NCBI GenBank assembly: GCA_005789925.1
Contig: SXWG01000096.1
Coordinates: forward strand, 1 to 10,677
DNA from: Actinomycetota bacterium
GTDB lineage: Bacteria > Actinomycetota > Acidimicrobiia > Acidimicrobiales > Ilumatobacteraceae
DNA length: 10,677 nucleotides
Reading direction: 5' to 3'
Part shown: positions 5,642 through 10,677 of the stretch, piece by piece
How the letters are laid out: each line of letters opens with the position of its first letter
How positions within the stretch are numbered: position 1 is the stretch's first letter
Notes under the pieces: model-generated
Seen by the model: only the letters and a program-made list of their open reading frames with translations
Database searches by the model: none
Told to the model about the DNA's origin: nothing
Position numbers and translations under genes: made by a program

Positions 5642-7180
5642 ATGAATTCTTCGATGGAACGGGCCTATGCCCGACGGTGGTGGGTGCTCGTCGTCCTCAG
5701 TATCAGTTTGTTTCTCGTCGTCGTCGACAATCTGATCGTCAACGTCGCACTTCCGACGCTGCAGCAAGAGTTGAATGCGTCGACATCTGGTCTCCAATGG
5801 ATCGTTGACAGCTACAGCCTCGTTTTTGCAGGACTGTTGCTTGCAGGTGGCGGGCTTGGCGATCGATTCGGGCGCAAAGGCGCACTTCAGGCCGGTCTTG
5901 TTTTCTTTGCACTGTGCAGTGCTGTTGGCGCATTTTCTGATTCGACAGGGGAGTTGATCTTCTGGCGTGGAGCGATGGGCATCGGTGCAGCGCTCGTCTT
6001 TCCGGCGACGCTCGCGATCATCACCAACTTGTTCATCGACCCCATCGAGCGAGCCAAAGCCATCGGCATCTGGTCAGCAGTGTCGGGTATGGCAGTTGCA
6101 TTCGGTCCGATCGCTGGCGGATTCCTTCTCGAACATTTCTGGTGGGGATCAGTGTTCCTGATCAACGTCCCCATCGTTGCGGTGGCGCTTCTCGCGGGTG
6201 CGTATCTCATCCCCACTTCTCGCGACCCGGGTGCCCATCGCATGGACATTGTCGGGTTGCTCCTCTCGGTGCTTGCCGTCGCGTCACTCGTGTTCACCGT
6301 CATCGAGTCGCCACATTGGGGATGGGGCTCTCGTTCCTCGAACGTCGGATTTCTCATCGCGATCCTCGCGTTCATCATGTTCATCAAGTGGGAGTTGTCG
6401 CGAAACGAGCCACTTCTCGATGTGAGTTTCTTCAAGAATGCGCGCTTCAGTGCAGCAACTGGAAGTATCGGAATTGCATTCTTCTGTTTGTTCGGTTTCA
6501 CGTTTCTGGTGACGCAGTACTTCCAGTTCGTGAGAGGGTACGACACGCTCAGCGCAGGAATTCACACACTTCCATTTGCAATCGGAGCAGGAGTGACTGC
6601 ACCATTTGCCGCACGAGCGGCACTTCGCTTCGGCACAAAACGAGTGGTCACACTCGGGCTCGTCAACATGGCGATTGGGTTCACCATCGTGAGCACCGTC
6701 GACGCTGACACTGCGTATTGGGGCCCAGTGATCATTTCGATGCTCTTCATGGCGAACGGACTCTCACTCGTCACATCACCAGCGACAGATGCGGTGATGG
6801 GTTCACTCCCGCTCGACAAAGCTGGAGTTGGGTCTGCGGTCAATGACATCAGCCGCGAAGCAGGTGGAACACTCGGCGTGGCAGTCATCGGATCTGTCTT
6901 CGTCTCGTTGTGGACTCCAGCTATCTCGTCAAAGTTCGAGTCGATTCCAGGACTCGTCGACGCTTTGCCTGACGGTGTCTTTGAGGCGTCACAAGAGTCT
7001 GTTGGTGCTGCGTTCATGGTCGTGCAGCAATCACCGGAATCTTTGCAGCAAGTCGTTCAAGGCGCAGTCAGTGACGCATTCATGAATGGTTTCGGTAATG
7101 CCACACTTGTTGCAGCAGGTATGGCAGCGGTGGGTGCAATCTGCGCGTGGCTCTTCCTGCCGGCACGGCCGACAGCGTGA
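5642..7180 (+). CDS. 14-TM MFS drug efflux transporter (DHA2 / EmrB-QacA type)
   Basis: A proton-driven inner-membrane exporter of about 512 residues, the length of the 14-helix DHA2 family. Family motifs visible: VDNLIVNVALP in helix 1 (about 28-38, the motif D1 position, with N-L where many members have D-x-T), QWIVDSYSL in helix 2, motif A GDRFGRKG in loop 2-3 (about 73-80), and the exporter motif C around GMAVAFGPIAGG in helix 5 (about 149-160). The C-terminal half is hydrophobic to the end. Start: a TTG at 5633 is in frame but lies within the operator; with a -10 box ending at 5632, transcription should begin near 5639-5642, which favours a leaderless ATG at 5642. The ATG at 5654 is also possible. 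It is paired with the divergent tetR. Substrates cannot be predicted from sequence. Confidence 0.93.
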   Translation: MNSSMERAYARRWWVLVVLSISLFLVVVDNLIVNVALPTLQQELNASTSGLQWIVDSYSLVFAGLLLAGGGLGDRFGRKGALQAGLVFFALCSAVGAFSDSTGELIFWRGAMGIGAALVFPATLAIITNLFIDPIERAKAIGIWSAVSGMAVAFGPIAGGFLLEHFWWGSVFLINVPIVAVALLAGAYLIPTSRDPGAHRMDIVGLLLSVLAVASLVFTVIESPHWGWGSRSSNVGFLIAILAFIMFIKWELSRNEPLLDVSFFKNARFSAATGSIGIAFFCLFGFTFLVTQYFQFVRGYDTLSAGIHTLPFAIGAGVTAPFAARAALRFGTKRVVTLGLVNMAIGFTIVSTVDADTAYWGPVIISMLFMANGLSLVTSPATDAVMGSLPLDKAGVGSAVNDISREAGGTLGVAVIGSVFVSLWTPAISSKFESIPGLVDALPDGVFEASQESVGAAFMVVQQSPESLQQVVQGAVSDAFMNGFGNATLVAAGMAAVGAICAWLFLPARPTA

Positions 7181-7198
7181 ACGCACATCATCCACATC

Positions 7199-7204
7199 TA
7201 CGAT
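7199..7204 (+). promoter_or_regulatory. Candidate -10 box for leaderless folD
   Basis: TACGAT fits TANNNT and is followed by exactly six bases (GACGAG) and the GTG at 7211. It lies in the 30-base gap after the MFS stop codon. No -35 match is seen at the usual distance. It suggests folD can be transcribed on its own although it follows the MFS gene closely. Confidence 0.45.
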
Positions 7205-7210
7205 GACGAG

Positions 7211-8080
7211 GTGACTGCGAGTAGCCCGAGAGCCATGATCCTGGACGGCAAGGTGGCTCGCGAGCGTATTCTCGAAGGTCTCGCCGAACGACTGCACCGC
7301 GCCGGCTCCCCGAACGTCTGTCTTGCCACGGTGCTCGTGGGCGACGATGCACCGAGCCGTACTTATGTGGGGAGCAAGCACCGCACTGCGGGGGCAATCG
7401 GCATTCAATCGGTCGGAGTCGAACTCTCTGGTGACACCACACAGGAACGTCTTGAAGACGAGGTACGACGTTTGGTGAACGATGTAACGGTGCACGGAAT
7501 CTTGGTGCAGCTGCCGTTGCCTGATCATCTTGACGCTGAAGCAGTGTTACGACTCATTCCGGCAGAGAAAGACGTCGATGGTCTCACTGATGCGTCACTT
7601 GGTCGACTGGTGCGCAGCGTGGATGGTCACGTCGGTTGCACACCGCTCGGAGTCTTGCGACTGCTGCAGCACTATGGAATTGAAACTTCAGGGAAGACCG
7701 CGGTCGTGATCGGACGTTCGACGTTGGTGGGCCTTCCCTTGTCGATTCTTCTTGCGCAAAAGGGCATCGACTGCACAGTGACACTTGCACACTCACGCAC
7801 TCGCGATTTGGTTGAAGTCTGTCGCCGTGCGGACATCGTGGTGTCTGCCACCGGCGTCGCGCGCAGTATCGGTGCAGAACATGTCTCACCCGGTGCAGTC
7901 GTGATCGATGTGGGCATCTCGCGCACGGAAAAAGGCATCGTCGGTGACGTCGATTTCGATGCGGTTCTCGACATCGCCTCGGCGGTCACGCCGATGCCGG
8001 GAGGCACGGGTCTCATGACAGTGGCGTGCCTGATGGAGAACACTGTCAACGCTGCACGTATGCAAGGCGTGCAGGTCTGA
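7211..8080 (+). CDS. folD: Bifunctional methylenetetrahydrofolate dehydrogenase / methenyltetrahydrofolate cyclohydrolase
   Basis: A cytoplasmic enzyme of one-carbon metabolism, interconverting 5,10-methylene-, methenyl- and 10-formyl-tetrahydrofolate with NADP(H). The 289-residue protein shows the family order: ILDGK at 10-14; PSRTYVGSK with Y52 and catalytic K56; GILVQLPLP (96-104) with Q100; EKDVDGL (119-125); TPLGV (144-148); the nucleotide-binding VVIGRSTLVGLP (165-176); and VTPMPGGTGLMTVACLMENT near the C-terminus. No key residue is missing. The GTG at 7211 is preferred because a -10-like hexamer ends six bases ahead of it; an ATG at 7235 (MILDGK) would also leave the fold intact, and neither has a clear ribosome site. 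It follows the MFS gene by 30 bases but is functionally unrelated to it. Its stop codon abuts that of the convergent DUF1295 gene. Confidence 0.96.
   Translation: MTASSPRAMILDGKVARERILEGLAERLHRAGSPNVCLATVLVGDDAPSRTYVGSKHRTAGAIGIQSVGVELSGDTTQERLEDEVRRLVNDVTVHGILVQLPLPDHLDAEAVLRLIPAEKDVDGLTDASLGRLVRSVDGHVGCTPLGVLRLLQHYGIETSGKTAVVIGRSTLVGLPLSILLAQKGIDCTVTLAHSRTRDLVEVCRRADIVVSATGVARSIGAEHVSPGAVVIDVGISRTEKGIVGDVDFDAVLDIASAVTPMPGGTGLMTVACLMENTVNAARMQGVQV
8052..8074. terminator. Hairpin at the folD / DUF1295 convergent junction
   Basis: CTGCACG (8052-8058) and CGTGCAG (8068-8074) are exact reverse complements around a 9-base loop. The element lies inside the last codons of folD and begins 6 bases beyond the DUF1295 stop codon on the minus strand. 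Since the two stop codons leave no intergenic space, any terminator here must overlap coding sequence. No T-tract is present, so the call rests on position and stem only. Confidence 0.35.
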
Positions 8081-8974
8081 TCAGCGCAACTTGCGGCCAA
8101 TCGGCAAGATCGCAGGCAGTTCCTTCATCATGACGTCGTAGCCCGGTCGACGCTCAAGTGAACGCTTGTCCATGATCGGCACCGACGCCGTGCGCAGTAA
8201 CACCGTCATCAACACGGGGCTGACGAGAGTCCACCACCACGCCGCCGGGTGCCCAGCGACACCGATGATCCACATGCCCCACCACGCGCAGAGCTCGCCG
8301 AAGTAATTCGGATGACGGGCGAGCGACCAGAGACCAGATCGGCACGGACCGGTGTTCGTGAGGCGATGTGATCGCAATTGTTCGTCGGCGATCAACGAGA
8401 TCATTGCACCACCAACGATGACGATGGCACCGACGACATCCAACGCGTTGAAGTCGCGGGTGCCGAGCGTGAGTGCTGCGTACAAACTGATGCTGCCGCT
8501 CCACACCTGAAGCGTGGGGAAGACATGCACGACGGTGAGGTTGTTCATGAACCATGACATGCCGGTGTCTTTGCGCATCTGCACGTAACGCCAGTCCTCG
8601 TGGTCGAACCCAGGCCACCCTCGCGCCCAATTCGACGTGAGTCGCACGCCCCAGATCGTGACTGCGATGAGCGCAATCGCAACTCGCTCACCTGGCACCC
8701 CGGTTCCACGAACAGCAAAGCCCCATCCGAGGAGAATGGGTGCGGTACTCCAGTAAGCGTCGTAGAGACTCCCATTTCTCAACATGCATGACAGAACAAA
8801 AATCACGGTGGTCGTGATGAAGTCAACAATGAGTGTCGCCCACAGCGGATGAAGTCCGTCAAAGACCGGGAAGAAGGAGATCGCGATCACGATGAGGAGC
8901 GCGTACACGGCTGCCACGATGGCAAGAGCGCGTGGCTTGGCCAGATGTGCGAGCGGACTTGTGGCGTTGGTCAT
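8081..8974 (-). CDS. DUF1295 family membrane protein (steroid 5-alpha-reductase / ICMT-like fold)
   Basis: A 297-residue multi-pass membrane protein. The family fingerprints are FDHEDWRYVQMRKD (123-136), followed by WFMNNLTVVHVFPTLQVW, and the C-terminal GLWSLARHPNYFGE (214-227), the RHPNYFGE box that links DUF1295 to the steroid 5-alpha-reductase C-terminal domain and isoprenylcysteine methyltransferases. Hydrophobic segments are near 15-36, 45-64, 78-90, 97-113, 158-171, 178-196, 228-240 and 246-262. Members are presumed lipid- or isoprenoid-modifying reductases or methyltransferases; the reaction of this one is not known. The ATG at 8974 lacks a Shine-Dalgarno site but has TAGCCT ending six bases ahead, so it is probably leaderless. 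It is divergent from the protease gene (62-base gap) and convergent with folD. Confidence 0.9.
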   Translation of the reverse strand: MTNATSPLAHLAKPRALAIVAAVYALLIVIAISFFPVFDGLHPLWATLIVDFITTTVIFVLSCMLRNGSLYDAYWSTAPILLGWGFAVRGTGVPGERVAIALIAVTIWGVRLTSNWARGWPGFDHEDWRYVQMRKDTGMSWFMNNLTVVHVFPTLQVWSGSISLYAALTLGTRDFNALDVVGAIVIVGGAMISLIADEQLRSHRLTNTGPCRSGLWSLARHPNYFGELCAWWGMWIIGVAGHPAAWWWTLVSPVLMTVLLRTASVPIMDKRSLERRPGYDVMMKELPAILPIGRKLR

Positions 8975-8980
8975 GACGCG

Positions 8981-8986
8981 AGGCTA
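8981..8986 (-). promoter_or_regulatory. Candidate -10 box for leaderless DUF1295 gene
   Basis: Minus-strand TAGCCT fits TANNNT and is followed by exactly six bases (CGCGTC) and the ATG at 8974. No convincing -35 box is present. Confidence 0.45.
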
Positions 8987-8994
8987 GTTGTGCG

Positions 8995-9018
8995 CCCCGA
9001 CCGGCTTTGCCGATGGGG
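8995..9018. promoter_or_regulatory. Interrupted inverted repeat midway between divergent promoters
   Basis: CCCC-GAC-CGGC and GCCG-AT-GGGG form two 4-bp stems separated by a small internal loop, around TTT. Its centre near 9007 lies about midway between the two outward-facing -10 candidates (8981-8986 minus, 9025-9030 plus), a position where a shared regulator could act. The symmetry is imperfect and could be chance. Confidence 0.25.
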
Positions 9019-9024
9019 TTTCCG

Positions 9025-9030
9025 TATCCT
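9025..9030 (+). promoter_or_regulatory. Candidate -10 box for leaderless protease gene
   Basis: TATCCT fits TANNNT and is followed by exactly six bases (TGCAGG) and the GTG at 9037. The AGG just before the GTG is too close to act as a Shine-Dalgarno site. This spacing supports the chosen protease start. Confidence 0.45.
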
Positions 9031-9036
9031 TGCAGG

Positions 9037-10677
9037 GTGAGCGTTCGCCGAGCCCTGCTGCACACGCTGCTTGCGTGCACTGTGTCGTCGGTGATGGTCG
9101 GGAACAACTCAGCTCGTGCAGTCACCGAGTCGGCACGCGAGGACCTTGAGGCCGGTCGCTACATCGTGGTCGTGCGCGAGGGAATGTCGGCCGCGTCAGT
9201 CGCAGCCCGCTCACCTCATGTTGTCGGAGTGTCAGCGGTGTTCAACGATGCCATCGACGGCTTTGTCGCAGAATTCACGGAAGAACAGATCGAGGCGCTC
9301 ACTGACAATCCGACAGTCGCATATGTGGCCGAAGATGCAGTGCTCAGTGTGGCGGCCACACAAACAAGTTTGTCGCAATCTGGTCAATGGGGTCTCGACG
9401 TGCTCGATGACCGTACGTTCGCCGGTGACCAGACATATGAATATGTGGAAGATGGAACTGGTGTCGATGCCTACGTGTTCGACACAGGCATTCGCAAGAC
9501 TCACAGCGAGTTTTCACGGCTCGGTCTCACGACCGGCACGTGGGATGTGTGTTCAAGCACGGCTCTCGCATCAGCGGTGGGCTGTTATGCCTCGCGCTAT
9601 GCGACAGTCGCTGGAGAAGACCAAAACGGACACGGCACACACGTAGCGGGACTTCTCGGTGGCACTATCTCGGGCGTTGCAAAGAATGCGCGCGTCATCC
9701 CGGTGCAAGTTCTCGGAGAAGAGGGCAGCGGATATCTGAGCGACATCATCTCGGGGCTCAATTGGGCGGTGTCGCACCATCCCGCGAATCGACCTGCAGT
9801 CGGCAACATGAGCCTTGGTGTTGCTATTTCATCAATCAGTTCAAACAGTCTCAGCGCACTTGACACAGCAGTGAAGAACATGATGAACGACGGCATCGTT
9901 GGTGTCGCCGCCTCGGGCAACTCCGGAGTCGAAGCGTGTGGGTATGTTCCTGCGGCAACTGCTGGGACAATCTCGGTCGGAGCAGTGCGGAATACCGCGG
10001 GTCAACTGGCTGAAACGTGGTGGTCGAACTACGGCGAGTGTGTCGACATCTTTTCGCCCGGTAGAGACATCCGCTCCGCCGACTACGCATCGGACAGTGG
10101 ATTCAAGTTGCTGTCAGGAACATCGATGGCTGCACCATTCGTTGCCGGAGTCGCCGCGATCTACTTGCAGAGGTATGTCACAACTAATGGTGCAGCGCCG
10201 ACTTCGATCACCCCTATTTGGGAGTCAATTCGTGACAACGCCACGTATTGCGAAGTTGCCTACTACGCAACTTCCCGCACGAAGCAGACCCCGAACCGCA
10301 TGCTGCACGTTGGCTCGAGTGCAGGTCGCACCTGTCCACCAAAGTCCGTGGCAGTGTCGAACTCTGGCGGAAATGCGACTGTCACGTGGACGGCACCTGA
10401 GTACAACAACGGTTCAGCTCCGACTGGTTACACGATCACCATTACGCCATCAGCTGGGGTCGGTGCGTGTAACTATGTCGCACCGACCTTGTCCTGTACT
10501 GCCACAGGCGGCATCACGAACGGAATCTCATACAGCGTGTCGGTGAAAGCCCAGAACAGTGCCGGTGACAGCCAACCGCTCACGGTGTCCTTCGTCGGCG
10601 CAGGTCCTGCGGCCACTGGCGGATATGTCGTCGGTGTCGTCGCGTCCATGCCATCTGAACCAGCAGGAGCGAATCCG
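9037..10677 (+). CDS. Secreted subtilisin-like serine protease (S8, proteinase K-like) with I9 propeptide and Fn3 domain, 3' truncated
   Basis: An extracellular endopeptidase; 547 codons are present and the frame is open to the window edge. Residues 1-28 look like a signal peptide (VRR, hydrophobic ALLHTLLACTVSSVMV, SARA cleavage site); LLAC at 11-14 is a weaker lipobox alternative. An inhibitor I9 propeptide spans about 41-105 (RYIVVVREG to AYVAEDAVLSV). The S8 domain runs about 117-425, with catalytic D149 (YVFDTG), H199 (NGHGTHVAG), oxyanion N295 (AASGNSG) and S363 (SGTSMAAP), all intact. Six cysteines (172, 183, 301, 335, 405, 433) could form disulfides. A fibronectin type III domain follows at about 434-520 (VTWTAPEYNNGSAPTGYTIT; AQNSAGDS). 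The start is a GTG with a -10-like hexamer six bases ahead. The gene is divergent from DUF1295. More surface or Fn3-like domains probably follow beyond the edge. Confidence 0.93.
   Translation, partial: MSVRRALLHTLLACTVSSVMVGNNSARAVTESAREDLEAGRYIVVVREGMSAASVAARSPHVVGVSAVFNDAIDGFVAEFTEEQIEALTDNPTVAYVAEDAVLSVAATQTSLSQSGQWGLDVLDDRTFAGDQTYEYVEDGTGVDAYVFDTGIRKTHSEFSRLGLTTGTWDVCSSTALASAVGCYASRYATVAGEDQNGHGTHVAGLLGGTISGVAKNARVIPVQVLGEEGSGYLSDIISGLNWAVSHHPANRPAVGNMSLGVAISSISSNSLSALDTAVKNMMNDGIVGVAASGNSGVEACGYVPAATAGTISVGAVRNTAGQLAETWWSNYGECVDIFSPGRDIRSADYASDSGFKLLSGTSMAAPFVAGVAAIYLQRYVTTNGAAPTSITPIWESIRDNATYCEVAYYATSRTKQTPNRMLHVGSSAGRTCPPKSVAVSNSGGNATVTWTAPEYNNGSAPTGYTITITPSAGVGACNYVAPTLSCTATGGITNGISYSVSVKAQNSAGDSQPLTVSFVGAGPAATGGYVVGVVASMPSEPAGANP

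Noticed and set aside
5887..6546. 219-codon minus-strand open frame inside the MFS gene
   Set aside because: Antisense to conserved transporter helices; composition is that of a reversed hydrophobic gene.
9899..10546. 215-codon plus-strand open frame (and another at 9116-9646) over the protease
   Set aside because: Both are in the wrong phase; the overlapping phase encodes an intact subtilisin domain with its catalytic triad.
1..10677. CRISPR arrays, tRNA/rRNA genes, insertion sequences, integrase or attachment sites, toxin-antitoxin or phage-defence genes
   Set aside because: Nothing with the needed repeats, RNA folds or protein motifs was seen on either strand; the window is nearly filled by ordinary genes.

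Overview
The window reads as an ordinary, densely coding chromosomal segment from a high-to-moderate G+C actinobacterium. The support is an actinobacterial-type Nei glycosylase C-terminus, a PPOX-class protein of the (probably F420-dependent) Rv1155-like type, a WHG-type TetR regulator and, most tellingly, repeated promoter-like TANNNT hexamers ending 6-7 bases before ATG/GTG start codons, the signature of leaderless mRNAs. An Acidimicrobiia-like lineage is a guess. No RNA gene, mobile element, CRISPR array or prophage was found, and no stretch over 300 bases lacks a gene.

Layout. 1-375 (+): 3' end of a formamidopyrimidine-DNA glycosylase/endonuclease VIII gene, convergent with a minus-strand operon. 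4130-395 (-): a three-gene operon of a MacB/LolD-type ABC ATPase, an 847-residue two-domain FtsX-like permease, and a small PPOX/F420-type flavin-fold protein. 4850-4212 (-): a 1-Cys (Prx6-type) peroxiredoxin with a strong Shine-Dalgarno site, a hairpin in its leader, and a perfect 14-bp-stem hairpin after its stop. 5586-4966 (-) and 5642-7180 (+): a divergent TetR repressor / 14-TM drug-efflux MFS pair that shares a symmetric promoter-operator. 7211-8080 (+): folD. 8974-8081 (-): a DUF1295 (steroid-5-alpha-reductase-like) membrane protein whose stop codon abuts that of folD. 9037-10677 (+): a secreted subtilisin-like protease (GTG start) with I9 propeptide and fibronectin-III domain, running off the window end.

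How the parts work together. The ATPase and permease form one tripartite-style mechanotransmission or substrate-extruding ABC system. TetR most likely represses the MFS pump and itself through two near-identical TTGACATTGTC-type palindromes that coincide with the -35 and -10 boxes of both divergent promoters. The peroxiredoxin, folD, DUF1295 and protease genes look like independent units. I see no convincing evidence of a new multi-gene system. The most interesting content is regulatory: the TetR/MFS double operator, the leaderless starts, and the three inverted repeats around the peroxiredoxin gene.
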